From contig JBMNKZ010000009.1 of the NCBI GenBank assembly GCA_050952465.1, positions 1 through 64,000 on the forward strand: 64,000 nucleotides of DNA, written 5' to 3'. Within the stretch, counting starts at the first letter, position 1; each line of letters starts with the position of its first letter. Under the pieces are notes generated by a model that worked only from the letters and a program-made list of their open reading frames with translations, had not been told where the DNA came from and did no database searches. The stretch comes from DUPU01 sp050952465 (GTDB lineage Bacteria > Bacillota > Dehalobacteriia > Dehalobacteriales > Dehalobacteriaceae). This document shows, piece after piece, positions 49,466-58,850 of this stretch. Made by a program: the position numbers and the translations under genes.

Positions 49466-49503
49466 ATCCTGAAAATTCCAATAGGGATTCAGGATATTTT
49501 TTT
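49466..49503 (+). terminator. Terminator after the MFS exporter
   Basis: ATCCTGAA/TTCAGGAT perfect stem followed by a run of T. CATAATA at 49514-49520 just after it fits the -10 of forespore sigma factors (sigma F/G) for the next gene, without a clear -35. Confidence 0.75.
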
Positions 49504-49550
49504 ACACATCTCACATAATAAAAACAGCAAAAATGAAAGGAGTGGGAAAT

Positions 49551-50096
49551 TTGAAAAGAACTAGTCTGTTTGTTTTGTTATTAGTTTTGGTTGTATCCAT
49601 GGCTTTACTGGTCAGTGCTTGTGCCCCGGCTAAAAGGCCTTTGGAGGATCGTGATACGGCTCCTCAGAGAAATGACATTACCAGAAACGGCGTTCCAGAA
49701 AATAACTTACCCGGAGATAATCGTCCAGGAAATGACATTACCACGGATCGGTTAAGAAATGCTCAGGCCGTCGCGGATAGAATTTCCAACGCCTGTGATG
49801 ATGTTCCCGGTGTAGAGGATGCCACGGTAGTAATTTCCGGAGATACTTGCTATGTGGGACTTGACGTGGAAGGTAATTTGGAAAACGAGGAAACAGAAAG
49901 AGTGGAAAGGGCTGCTTTGAACAAAGCTTTAGCTGCCGACCCTTCGGTAAGAAGATGCGTGGTTACTTCTGATGCTGACACCGTGAGTCGCTTGCAAAAG
50001 ATTTACCAGGGAGTAAGAAGAGGTACTCCAATATCCACCTTTGGTGATGAATTGGAGGAAATTGGCCGCAGAATCACTCCCAAGACAAGAGAATAA
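49551..50096 (+). CDS. YhcN/YlaJ-family sporulation lipoprotein
   Basis: 181 residues from TTG 49551, with AAAGGAG eight bases upstream; the in-frame ATG 49533 lies before that site. Lipobox VSAC, then a Pro/Asn/Arg linker, then the YhcN domain with RLRNAQAVADRISNA, VEDATVVISGDTCYVGLDV, and a C-terminal VVTSDADTVSRLQKI. Members are inner spore membrane or germination-related lipoproteins. Forespore expression fits the CATAATA -10-like sequence. Confidence 0.83.
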   Translation: MKRTSLFVLLLVLVVSMALLVSACAPAKRPLEDRDTAPQRNDITRNGVPENNLPGDNRPGNDITTDRLRNAQAVADRISNACDDVPGVEDATVVISGDTCYVGLDVEGNLENEETERVERAALNKALAADPSVRRCVVTSDADTVSRLQKIYQGVRRGTPISTFGDELEEIGRRITPKTRE

Positions 50097-50104
50097 TTAA
50101 AAAT

Positions 50105-50142
50105 AGAAGGCTGTTGGTTCATTATGCAACAGCCTTCTTTAT
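50105..50142 (+). terminator. Terminator after the YhcN-like gene
   Basis: AGAAGGCTGTTG and CAACAGCCTTCT form a perfect 12-bp stem with a ten-base loop and T tail. It also faces the convergent tyrS gene. Confidence 0.85.
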
Positions 50143-50177
50143 AGACTTCCCCTGTCACTACGTGACATTCCCCTCAT

Positions 50178-51404
50178 TTATACAAGCCTAATCTGATGGT
50201 ACACCTTTTTCCCTTTTCGCACCAACATTTTTCCTTCAGGGAAGTCTTTCTCCTGAAGAACCAAGGAAAAATCCTCCACCCGTTGGTCATTTATATAAAT
50301 CCCGCCTTGCTGAACGAGACGGCGGCCTTCTCCTTTTGAGGATATTAACCCAGCATGCAAAAGCAAACTCAATATATCAATTCCTTGGTCAAGGGTTTCT
50401 TCTTTTAGTTCAGTAAAGGGAATATTTTCTGAGTCTTTTCCGCCCCCAAATAAAGCTTTTGCTCCCTGAGCTGCTTTTGCGGCTTCTTCTTCTCCGTGTA
50501 CCAGCTTGGTTACTTCATAGGCCAGAATTTCTTTGGCCTTATTTATTTCTGCTCCTTCCAACGCACCCAGTCTTCTTACCTCATCCATAGGTAAGAAGGT
50601 CAAAAGGGCCAAGCAGTTTTCTACATCCGGGTCATCTACATTCCGCCAATATTGATAAAAGTCATAGGGAGAAGTTTTTTCTGCATCCAGCCAAATGGCA
50701 CCGGCCTCAGTTTTCCCCATTTTTTTGCCTTCACTGGTAGTCAATAGCTTAAAGGTTAAGCCGTAGGCCGCACCTTCATCGGCACGGCGGATTAATTCCA
50801 CCCCTCCGATAATATTGGACCATTGATCATTTCCCCCTAATTGCAGCTTGCAGCCGTAACGACGATTCAGTTCCAGAAAGTCATAAGACTGCATCAGCAT
50901 ATAGTTGAATTCTAAAAAGGATAGTCCCTTTTCCAATCTATTCTTAAAACATTCAGCGGTGAGCATGCGGTTTACAGAAAAGTGTTTACCAATATCCCGC
51001 ATAAATTCAATATAGTTAAGCTTAAGCAGCCAGTCCGCATTATTGACCATCATGGCTTGTCCTTCGCTGAAGTCAATAAACCGAGAAAATTGTTTTTTAA
51101 AGGAAGCGGAATTTATTTGAATCTGTTCCTCCGTGAGCATTTTTCTCATATCTGTCCTGCCGGAAGGATCCCCCACCATGGCGGTTCCTCCTCCAATCAA
51201 GGCAATGGGGCGATGACCTGCCCGCTGCATGTGCATCATCACCATGACTTGAATGAAATGCCCCACATGCAGACTGTCTGCAGTCGGATCAAATCCAATA
51301 TAAAAGGTGACAGATTCATTACCTAAAAGTTCCCTGATTTCTTCTTCATGAGTAGCCTGTTCAATATAGCCTCGCTCGGCTAGAATATCATATACGTTTT
51401 TCAT
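50178..51404 (-). CDS. tyrS: Tyrosyl-tRNA synthetase
   Basis: 408 residues from ATG 51404 (AAGGAG ten bases upstream); a GTG three codons earlier touches that site. Class I motifs: the HIGH-like GFDPTADSLHVGHF and the KMSKS-like KKMGKTEAG. QLGGNDQWSNIIGG binds tyrosine. The C-terminal S4 domain (about 340-408) holds the RRLVQQGGIYINDQRV segment. It charges tRNA-Tyr. Regulated by the tyrosine T-box upstream. Confidence 0.95.
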   Translation of the reverse strand: MKNVYDILAERGYIEQATHEEEIRELLGNESVTFYIGFDPTADSLHVGHFIQVMVMMHMQRAGHRPIALIGGGTAMVGDPSGRTDMRKMLTEEQIQINSASFKKQFSRFIDFSEGQAMMVNNADWLLKLNYIEFMRDIGKHFSVNRMLTAECFKNRLEKGLSFLEFNYMLMQSYDFLELNRRYGCKLQLGGNDQWSNIIGGVELIRRADEGAAYGLTFKLLTTSEGKKMGKTEAGAIWLDAEKTSPYDFYQYWRNVDDPDVENCLALLTFLPMDEVRRLGALEGAEINKAKEILAYEVTKLVHGEEEAAKAAQGAKALFGGGKDSENIPFTELKEETLDQGIDILSLLLHAGLISSKGEGRRLVQQGGIYINDQRVEDFSLVLQEKDFPEGKMLVRKGKKVYHQIRLV

Positions 51405-51420
51405 TAAACCCACACTCCTT

Positions 51421-51665
51421 AAAATAAATAAAGGGTTTTCCTATCCATAAGGACGAGGAAAACCCGTGGTACCACCTTAATTACACTATTGAGGTATAAA
51501 ATATCATTCTCAATAATGTCACTTTGGCCACGATAACGGATGACAGCGCAGTCTATTGGACTGAAACTCCCGAGTGTATTTCGCTTTTTTCTGTCCGACA
51601 GCCTTGCACCTCACGGCTGTTCTCTATTGTCACCATCAAAAGCTACTTTCTCTTTCATAGTTTAA
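51421..51665 (-). promoter_or_regulatory. T-box leader of tyrS (tyrosine)
   Basis: Read on the minus strand, Stem I has an AACAGCCGTGAGG and GCAAGGCTGT arm, then GCGAAATACACTCGGGAG with TAC as the likely specifier, matching tyrosine. The T-box core AAGGTGGTACCACGG follows, then the terminator/antiterminator GGGTTTTCC...GGAAAACCC with a T tail. Uncharged tRNA-Tyr would favour the antiterminator. Nothing else occupies 51405-51856. Confidence 0.92.
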
Positions 51666-51856
51666 TTGGCTATTAAATTCACATTTTGTTTAAGTAATAT
51701 AAACTTTTTTAATCAATAAACTTTATTCTATCATAATGAGGAGACTCCCGTTTGTCAAGGCAGAATGTGAATCCATGAATCTTTGGGAACAAAAAATATT
51801 TTACCTTCGTCTATCCGATATTGGATAACTTTGGTATGATTAAAGGAACAAGATTA

Positions 51857-52633
51857 ATGGGGATCGGGGTGGTTTTTTTGCCGCTATTGGAGTTAAGCGG
51901 GATTACCCGTCAATTTAAAAACGGTAATGTAGTTACGGAGGTATTAAAAGGGATTAATTTGATGGTTTATGAACAAGAATTTGTATCAATTATGGGCCCG
52001 TCCGGTTCGGGGAAATCAACTCTATTGAATATTGTGGGCTGCTTAGACAGACCCAGCACTGGTACTTATTCCTTAGCCGGGAAACAGGTGGAGAAACTAT
52101 CAGACGGTAAACTGGCGGACATTAGAAACAGTTTTATTGGTTTTGTTTTTCAAAGTTTTCATCTGCTTCATGACTTGGATGCCCAGGCTAATGTGGAACT
52201 CCCCTTAATTTATCGGGGGATGTCCGCCCGTCAGCGGCATAAATTAGCGGAGACAGCCTTGGAAGCAGTGGGTTTGGCTCATCGACGCCATCACCGGCCC
52301 ACCCAGCTTTCTGGGGGTGAGCAGCAGCGGGTAGCCATTGCCCGGGCAATTGTTGGGGAACCAAAGGTAATTTTAGCGGATGAGCCCACAGGGGCTTTGG
52401 ATTCGCGTACCGGGGAAACAATTATGGGGATTTTTCAAAAATTAAATCAGGAGCAAGGGATGACCATTGTGCAGGTGACCCATGACAAAACAGTCTCATG
52501 TTACGGCCATCGGGTGATTCATCTGAAAGACGGGGAAGTGGCTAAAGAAGAAGTAATCGATCAGTCTCAAAGAGAAACATTAAGTGAAACTTCCGAAAAT
52601 ACAGAAACCGACAAGGAGGCAGAAAAACTATGA
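51857..52633 (+). CDS. MacB/LolD-type ABC transporter ATP-binding protein
   Basis: About 258 residues. Start ATG 51857 with AAAGGA nine bases upstream; TTG 51878 after GGGGTGG is a close alternative, and TTG 51821 is less likely because it would lie over a TATGAT -10-like sequence. Walker A GPSGSGKST, signature LSGGEQQR, Walker B VILADEPTGALD and switch His in VTHDKT. It drives a MacAB-like exporter with the two genes downstream, overlapping the next by 4 bp. Confidence 0.9.
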   Translation: MGIGVVFLPLLELSGITRQFKNGNVVTEVLKGINLMVYEQEFVSIMGPSGSGKSTLLNIVGCLDRPSTGTYSLAGKQVEKLSDGKLADIRNSFIGFVFQSFHLLHDLDAQANVELPLIYRGMSARQRHKLAETALEAVGLAHRRHHRPTQLSGGEQQRVAIARAIVGEPKVILADEPTGALDSRTGETIMGIFQKLNQEQGMTIVQVTHDKTVSCYGHRVIHLKDGEVAKEEVIDQSQRETLSETSENTETDKEAEKL

Positions 52634-54384
52634 TGACACGAATTACCATGATTGTAGCAATTCTTGTAATTGTATTAGGGGGAGGCTATTTTGCCTTTCA
52701 GCAATTGGTACCTCCGCCGGCTGAGACTGCCCAGGGGCCGGTTTATTCTACCCAGGAGGTAGTCAGGGGAGATATTAATGTAGGGGTAGAAGCGGTCGGG
52801 CCCTTAAACCCTTCGTGGGGCGGGGGAATCCAGGTACCGGGAGGTTATCGGGATACCTCAGGTATTTCCAGTTATATTATTGATCAAGTTTTAGTAAAAC
52901 CAGGGGACTTTGTAAAACAAGGGCAGGTGCTGGTAGAACTTCTCGCTCCCGATTTGGATGTGCAGCTAGAAAATGCCCAGGAGGCCTTGGAAGCCGAAGA
53001 AAAGTCTTTAGCAAGTATGATGGGGGTATCTATAGACGAAATTGATCAAATTGATCCCGGTAAAGGGATTATTCTGAGAGCCCCCATTGATGGCCGGGTG
53101 GCTGAGTTAAATTATAAAGAAGGGGATGAGGTAGGTCAGGGGCAAATCGTGGCTCGGATTGTGGATGATTCCCGGTTTCAGGTAATTGCCAAACTTACCC
53201 CTTCCGAATATAAACAGCTAACCAAGGATCAGATGGCAGTCCTGAATTTTTCCGATTTTTTCAGCGAATTTATTCCGGCGGAGATTATTGATATTAATCC
53301 GAATCCCGTGCCGGAATCCAGTAAGGATTTATTAAGCGATCAGGCTCCCAATGCCCAGGAAGAAAGCTATGAATTTGTTTATTGGGTCACCTTAGAAGGG
53401 AAGAACCCAGGACTGGTGCGCCCGGGAATGCGCATGAGCATTGGCTTTGTAAAAGCCGAAGATGCCAAAAACAAAAGTTATGATCTAAATAAAATCAGAT
53501 GGATGCGCTATACATCAAGCGTAGATAAATATGCCAGTGAAGAAAGGGTGTTAAGTCAGGCGGAGTCCGTAATTACGCAAGTATTCGTACATAAGATGGA
53601 ATCTGTTAAGGCAGGCACACCCATCATGTCAATGGCGGGTCAGGATGTGCGGGATAAGATTGAAGAAAAACTGACTAGTATTCGGAATAAAAGAATGGAT
53701 TTACAGGGACTTCAGGCCAAAACCGGCTTATTGGAGGTGCGCGCCCCTATGGACGGAATTGTGGCCGACTTAGGTCGGCAGCAAGGCGGTACCGCCCAGC
53801 CGGGCGAGTGGCTGGGGAGTATTTATCAAGCCTCAGATATGCGCATTTGGACTCAGGTGGATGACGTTGATATTCTTTTAGTAAAACAAGGTGCCCCCGT
53901 AGATGTGACGGTGGATGCCCTCCCGGGTGAAGTATTTAAAGGTGAGGTGGAACAGGTAGACACCATGGGCCGGGATGAAAAAGGGGTAGCTCGTTTTGGG
54001 GTTACCATTAAAGTAAACGGTGGTACAGAACTAAGGCCGGGGATGCAGGCTAAAGCCTATATTAAAGCTGGGGAAGCGAAGGATGTGCTCCTGGTGCCTT
54101 TGGAAGCGGTATTCCAGGAAGACGGCCAAAATAAGGTGGAAGTCTTGGAAGATGACGGGACGCCCAAGATAGTCACTGTGGAACTGGGTTTGATGAATGA
54201 TCGGGTGGCCGAGGTGAAAAGCGGTTTGACCGAAGGTCAAAAGGTGATTACCGGCAGCACGGCGGATCTTTTACCCAGCCAGAAAATTCAATCAGACACT
54301 CTCCTCCCTGCTGGTCAAGGAGATGGGGATGACGGGAAAGGAAATGAGGGTAACGGCAATATAGGTCAACAGGATGGAAAATAA
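52630..54384 (+). CDS. Membrane-fusion adaptor protein with two adaptor modules
   Basis: 584 residues, longer than usual (350-450). N-terminal membrane helix (5-22). Two barrel-sandwich halves repeat: the first around VKPGDFVKQGQVLVELLAPD and RAPIDGRVAELNYKEGDEVG, the second around SVKAGTPIMSM, RAPMDGIVADLGRQQGG and MRIWTQVDDVDI. The C-terminus has a beta-barrel and the PLEAVFQEDGQNKVEVL segment, then an acidic/Gly tail. It would link the ATPase and FtsX-like permease in substrate export. Tandem duplication of the module is the odd point. Confidence 0.85.
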   Translation: MMTRITMIVAILVIVLGGGYFAFQQLVPPPAETAQGPVYSTQEVVRGDINVGVEAVGPLNPSWGGGIQVPGGYRDTSGISSYIIDQVLVKPGDFVKQGQVLVELLAPDLDVQLENAQEALEAEEKSLASMMGVSIDEIDQIDPGKGIILRAPIDGRVAELNYKEGDEVGQGQIVARIVDDSRFQVIAKLTPSEYKQLTKDQMAVLNFSDFFSEFIPAEIIDINPNPVPESSKDLLSDQAPNAQEESYEFVYWVTLEGKNPGLVRPGMRMSIGFVKAEDAKNKSYDLNKIRWMRYTSSVDKYASEERVLSQAESVITQVFVHKMESVKAGTPIMSMAGQDVRDKIEEKLTSIRNKRMDLQGLQAKTGLLEVRAPMDGIVADLGRQQGGTAQPGEWLGSIYQASDMRIWTQVDDVDILLVKQGAPVDVTVDALPGEVFKGEVEQVDTMGRDEKGVARFGVTIKVNGGTELRPGMQAKAYIKAGEAKDVLLVPLEAVFQEDGQNKVEVLEDDGTPKIVTVELGLMNDRVAEVKSGLTEGQKVITGSTADLLPSQKIQSDTLLPAGQGDGDDGKGNEGNGNIGQQDGK

Positions 54385-54399
54385 CTGGAGGTGATAACG

Positions 54400-55725
54400 A
54401 TGCGTTTCTTACAAGGCTGGAAGATGATGAGAGTACGCCTCTGGTTTAGTGCCCAAATGGCCGGGCATGGAATTCTCTCCAATCCTTTACGTTCTGCCTT
54501 GACTATTCTAGGCGTAAGTATCGGCGTGGCTTCAGTGGTAAGTCTGATGGGCATCGGTGAAGGAGCAAGATTGGCGGTAATGGAGCAGTTTCAAAGTCTG
54601 GGTTCCAATGTGATCGTAATTAAGGCACTTGATCCTTCGGCGGAATTTAAACCGGAGGAGGCGGCAGATTTAGTTGATAGGGTAAGCGGTCTGAATATGG
54701 CGACACCCGTGGTTTATACCGAAGGGACGATGCGCTGGCGTCGCGCGCGAGGTAATGCAGAAATACTTGGGGTGAATCATGAATTTTCAGCAATTCGGGA
54801 TCATCCCTTAGTAGCGGGACATTTTTTTTCTGCCCTTCATGTGGAACAGCGATCTCCTGTAGCAGTTTTAGGGTATAATATAGGTAATTATCTTATGGGC
54901 GGACGGAATCCGGTGGGTCAGACCATTACTCTGGATGGGCTGACATTTCGGATTACCGGCGTTTTAAGCCCTAAAGGGCCTGGTAAAGGGGAAGGAATTG
55001 ATGATAAAATCGTGATTCCGTATACTACCGCTCAAAAAATTGCCGAAAGTAAGACGGTGACGGAAATCTGGGGGAAAGCCGGGTCGGCGGAGGAAGCGGA
55101 TTTAGCTGTAGTTCAATTAGGACGCATTTTCCGACGGAAGATGGGTTTGGATACCAGTGCCCCAACTATTGTGGTACCTCAACCAGGAGGGGGGGCCATG
55201 GGAGAAACTGTTCCTGGGAATGTGATGGAAGAACCTATGCCGGAGCCTGAAAAACCGGAACCTCCCGGACTATCCCAAGGTACCGATGTGATTAGCATCA
55301 CCAGCTTAAACCAGCTAGTGCAAGAAGCAGATAAAGCCAATCGGGTGATGACGTTACTCTTAGGGGGGATTGCCGCGGTTTCCCTTTTGGTCGGGGGCTT
55401 AGGTATTATGAATATCATGCTGGTGGCTGTGACGGAGCGGACAGGGGAGATTGGGGTGCGCCGAGCCCTTGGTGCCAAGCAAGGGGATTTAGTCAGCCAG
55501 TTTTTAATGGAGGCTTTATATTTAAGCGGTATTGGAGCCATTGCCGGAGTAGCCGGTGGAATCTGGGGCTTAAATATTTTTAGCCGCTACGGTTTTGAAA
55601 CAGCGATAAGTTTTCAAGCCATTAAAACTGCCTGTTTCGTGGCTTTAGGTTCGGGGCTCTTGTTTGGCGTATATCCAGCGGTATCCGCCTCATTAGTGCC
55701 ACCGGTGGAGGCACTTCGGCGTTAA
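54400..55725 (+). CDS. MacB/FtsX-like ABC transporter permease
   Basis: 441 residues from ATG 54400 (GGAGG nine bases upstream; GTG 54391 abuts that site). N-terminal helix after NPLRSALTILGVSIGVASV, periplasmic MacB_PCD domain, and a C-terminal FtsX domain with NIMLVAVTERTGEIGVRRAL and YPAVSASLVPPVEALRR. A Pro/Glu/Gly-rich insertion (about 258-292) precedes the last helices. With the ATPase and adaptor it makes an export complex of unknown substrate, possibly a peptide or lipid-linked drug. Confidence 0.9.
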   Translation: MRFLQGWKMMRVRLWFSAQMAGHGILSNPLRSALTILGVSIGVASVVSLMGIGEGARLAVMEQFQSLGSNVIVIKALDPSAEFKPEEAADLVDRVSGLNMATPVVYTEGTMRWRRARGNAEILGVNHEFSAIRDHPLVAGHFFSALHVEQRSPVAVLGYNIGNYLMGGRNPVGQTITLDGLTFRITGVLSPKGPGKGEGIDDKIVIPYTTAQKIAESKTVTEIWGKAGSAEEADLAVVQLGRIFRRKMGLDTSAPTIVVPQPGGGAMGETVPGNVMEEPMPEPEKPEPPGLSQGTDVISITSLNQLVQEADKANRVMTLLLGGIAAVSLLVGGLGIMNIMLVAVTERTGEIGVRRALGAKQGDLVSQFLMEALYLSGIGAIAGVAGGIWGLNIFSRYGFETAISFQAIKTACFVALGSGLLFGVYPAVSASLVPPVEALRR

Positions 55726-55751
55726 ACCGATTGAGGGGAGAATGAAGAAGT

Positions 55752-56699
55752 ATGGATAAAGTTATTTTAGGAAAAACCGGGATCAAAGTTTCCCCTTTGT
55801 GTTTTGGTGTTTTACCCATGGGACCATTACAAAAAAATCTCCCGGTATCGGTAGGAGCAAAATTGATTCGTCAAGCCTTGGAAAGTGGGGTAAATTTTTT
55901 GGACACGGCGGAGAGCTATAGAACTTATCCCTATATTAGGGAAGCTCTCGATGGCTTTGCCGGGGATGTTGTGATATCTTCCAAATCCGATGCTGTGACA
56001 TATGAAAATATGGAAAAGGCGGTATCGGAAGCATTAGAAGCCTTGGGCCGCAGCTATATTGATATCTTTCATCTTCATGCCGCTCGGGCAAGTACGGCTG
56101 TATTTGAGGAAAGAGCAGGGGCTTTTAAGTGCTTGAAAGATATGAAAAGAAAAGGGTTAATTCGAGCTGTTGGGATTGCCACTCATGCTGTTGATGTGGT
56201 GAAGGAAGCCGCAAAAAGAGAGGATATTGATGTGGTCTTTCCTATTATTAACCAGGCAGGTTTGGGCATCATTGGGGGAAGCCGGGATGAGATGGTTAAG
56301 GCCATCTTTGAAGCTTATCAAGCGGGAAAAGGGCTTTTTGCCATGAAAGCCTTGGCCGGGGGTCATCTTATTGGCCAAGTGAGAGAAGCCTTTGATTTTG
56401 TCCGTTCCATTCCGGGTATAAGTGCCATAGCTATAGGCATGGTACACGAAAGGGAATTATCTGTTAACCTAAAATTATTTAATCAAGAAGAGATAACACT
56501 GCAAGAAGATTTGAAAACTAATACGGATAAGAAATTATGGGTTTCTGTTTTCTGTAAAGGCTGCGGTACCTGTATAGATGCCTGTCCCAATGGGGCATTA
56601 TCTATTGCAGACGGAAAAGCAGTAGTTAATCATGAGGCTTGCCTCTTATGCGGCTATTGTAATCCGGTCTGCCCGGAGTTTGCCTTAAGAGTTGTATAA
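55752..56699 (+). CDS. Aldo/keto reductase fused to a 2[4Fe-4S] ferredoxin domain
   Basis: 315 residues. Residues 1-250 form an AKR barrel: Asp and Tyr in NFLDTAESYRTYP, Lys in VISSKSDAV, and His in IDIFHLHAARA. The C-terminal 60 residues carry CKGCGTCIDACPNGA and CLLCGYCNPVCPEFA. Fusions of this kind occur in anaerobes and may use ferredoxin in place of NADPH. It lies 26 bp after the exporter operon, with GGGGAG upstream. Substrate unknown. Confidence 0.85.
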   Translation: MDKVILGKTGIKVSPLCFGVLPMGPLQKNLPVSVGAKLIRQALESGVNFLDTAESYRTYPYIREALDGFAGDVVISSKSDAVTYENMEKAVSEALEALGRSYIDIFHLHAARASTAVFEERAGAFKCLKDMKRKGLIRAVGIATHAVDVVKEAAKREDIDVVFPIINQAGLGIIGGSRDEMVKAIFEAYQAGKGLFAMKALAGGHLIGQVREAFDFVRSIPGISAIAIGMVHERELSVNLKLFNQEEITLQEDLKTNTDKKLWVSVFCKGCGTCIDACPNGALSIADGKAVVNHEACLLCGYCNPVCPEFALRVV

Positions 56700-56719
56700 A
56701 TAAGGAGAAGCTAAGTAAA

Positions 56720-57895
56720 GTGAAGTTTGGTGTCTGGTTCGTTTTTGCTCTTTTTTTTGGTTTGTATGGCCTGCTTAATTATTATATTGGGTTACGGGGC
56801 TGGCAGTATATTTTTAAAAATATTTCCGGGTTAAGTGCTACTGTCTATTGGGTAATTTTTTGGCTTATAGCTTGGGCTTATATAATTGAGTTCGCCGGAA
56901 AAAGAATTTTCCCAAATGAAATTAATGTGGCCTTAACTTGGCTGGGCTCTTACTGGCTGGGCATTATGTTTTATGCTTTATTGATATTGGGTCTGATTGA
57001 TGCTATCCGGATGATTTCTGGATTGAGTGGTTTGTTTCCGGGGCTCCAGGCTTTTTTTGCCGAACACCGTAGTATCATCCCTGCCGGGGTAGTAATGATT
57101 ATTACTGTGCTTTTAATATTCGGGTCATGGAATGCCTTGAATCCCCAGGTTACCAAATATGCTCTTACCATTCCCAAATCCGGAGGTGGCTTATCCCAAA
57201 TAAAAATGGTATTGGTTTCCGATATTCATTTAGGAAAAATCGTCGGGTTAAATCGTCTTAACAAAATGGTTGAGATGGTGAATCAAACCCAACCGGATGT
57301 GGTGGTATTTGCCGGAGATATGATTGACGGAAACGTTGATATCTTTACGGAACAAAGGCTGGACAATGCCTTAAAAAACATTAAGGCAAAATATGGAGTT
57401 TATGCCGTTTTGGGCAATCACGAATATATCAGTCGAGAGGTGGATCGGGCAATTTTTTATCTTGATAAAGGTGGAGTAAATGTCCTGAAAGATGAAGTGG
57501 TGCGGGTAGCGAACAGTTTTTATTTGATTGGTCGGGATGAAAGATCAAATCATAATTTTTCCGGTGCCGGAAGAAGAGTACTTTCCGATTTATTAAAAGG
57601 AGTTAATAAGAATGATCCCCTAATTCTACTGGATCATCAGCCACAAAATTTGGCTGAGGCTGAGGAAGCAGGCATCGATTTACAGCTTTCAGGACACACC
57701 CATAAGGGACAATTTTTTCCTATTAACTTGATTACCCAGCGTATTTTTGAAAACGACTGGGGTTATTTGGCAAAGGGTTCTTTACAGGTGATTGTTTCTA
57801 ATGGCTTTGGTACCTGGGGCCCACCTATTAGGATTGGCAACATACCAGAAATTGTGGAAATTATAATTCGGTTTCAACCAAGAGAAAGTAATTAA
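56720..57895 (+). CDS. Membrane-anchored metallophosphoesterase
   Basis: 391 residues from GTG 56720. Four membrane helices (about 5-135) precede a calcineurin-like phosphoesterase domain: SDIHLGKIVG, VVFAGDMIDG, VLGNHEYISRE, LDHQP and SGHTHKGQFFPINLI supply the metal ligands. Domain order resembles Bacillus YkuE/YpbG-type proteins, suggested to remove phosphate from lipids or cell wall precursors. It follows the AKR gene by 20 bp. Confidence 0.85.
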   Translation: MKFGVWFVFALFFGLYGLLNYYIGLRGWQYIFKNISGLSATVYWVIFWLIAWAYIIEFAGKRIFPNEINVALTWLGSYWLGIMFYALLILGLIDAIRMISGLSGLFPGLQAFFAEHRSIIPAGVVMIITVLLIFGSWNALNPQVTKYALTIPKSGGGLSQIKMVLVSDIHLGKIVGLNRLNKMVEMVNQTQPDVVVFAGDMIDGNVDIFTEQRLDNALKNIKAKYGVYAVLGNHEYISREVDRAIFYLDKGGVNVLKDEVVRVANSFYLIGRDERSNHNFSGAGRRVLSDLLKGVNKNDPLILLDHQPQNLAEAEEAGIDLQLSGHTHKGQFFPINLITQRIFENDWGYLAKGSLQVIVSNGFGTWGPPIRIGNIPEIVEIIIRFQPRESN

Positions 57896-57964
57896 TTTAT
57901 AAGTTATGGGTATGAATATTGTTAGATCTGTTATTGGAAATGTCATTATGAAAGGGAGTATTTT

Positions 57965-58849
57965 ATGTCTGATTATTGCATTAGAGCAACGGCAGCAGGC
58001 GGACGTATTAGGTGTTGGGCCGCTTCTACTACTAATTTGTGTGAGGAGGCGAGAAAACGTCATGATACCTATCCTACTGCCAGTGCCGCTTTAGGGCGTC
58101 TTTTAACAGCCGGCGTGATGATGGGCCTGAATTTAAAGGGGGAAGATACCCTCACTTTACGAATTATGGGGGATGGCCCTTTAGGCGCGGTAGTAGTTAC
58201 GGCTAATGCCCGGGGGGAAGTACGGGGTTATGTACAGAATCCCCATACCCATCTGCCTAGTAAACGGCCTGGTAAATTAGACGTGGGCAGAGCCGTAGGA
58301 AAAGACGGCTTTTTATATGTGATAAAAGATTTAGGATTAAAAGAACCTTATACAGGAAGCGTACCTTTGGTATCGGGGGAAATTGGGGAGGATGTTACCC
58401 GTTATTTTGCCGAGTCTGAACAAACCCCGACCGCTGTATCCTTAGGGGTTCTGGTAGATACGGATAATTCAGTAAAAGCCGCCGGAGGATACATTGTACA
58501 GGTAATGCCGGGGGTAACGGAAGAAGAGATTACCCAGTTGGAAAAAAATATTGAAAATTCTCCCCCGGTCAGTCAAATGATTGCGCAAGGGATGGTCCCG
58601 GAGGAAATCGGGGAAGAGGTTTTAAAAGGCATGAATATACAGGTGCTGGAAAAGCACCCGGTGGCGTTTAAATGTAAATGTTCCCGGGAACATCTGGGTT
58701 ATATCCTCAAGGGAATTGGTAAGGATGAACTCACTTCCCTGTTAAAAGAACAGGGCGGGGCAGAGTTAACCTGTCATTTTTGCGGGGAGAGGTATCGGTT
58801 TGATGAAGAAGATTTAAAAGGAATGATTAAAGAGGATGAAGAAGCTTAG
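57965..58849 (+). CDS. hslO: Redox-regulated chaperone Hsp33
   Basis: 294 residues. N-terminal part with YCIRATAAGGRIRCWAAST and GRLLTAGVMMG, GDGPLGAVVVTANA, then the redox switch CKCSREHLGY and CHFCGERY (CxC...CxxC) near 238-275, which binds zinc in the reduced state. Oxidation releases zinc and turns on the holdase. GGGAGTATTTT lies before the ATG. It meets the convergent splB-like gene at its end, 2 bp apart. Confidence 0.92.
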   Translation: MSDYCIRATAAGGRIRCWAASTTNLCEEARKRHDTYPTASAALGRLLTAGVMMGLNLKGEDTLTLRIMGDGPLGAVVVTANARGEVRGYVQNPHTHLPSKRPGKLDVGRAVGKDGFLYVIKDLGLKEPYTGSVPLVSGEIGEDVTRYFAESEQTPTAVSLGVLVDTDNSVKAAGGYIVQVMPGVTEEEITQLEKNIENSPPVSQMIAQGMVPEEIGEEVLKGMNIQVLEKHPVAFKCKCSREHLGYILKGIGKDELTSLLKEQGGAELTCHFCGERYRFDEEDLKGMIKEDEEA

Positions 58850-58850
58850 A

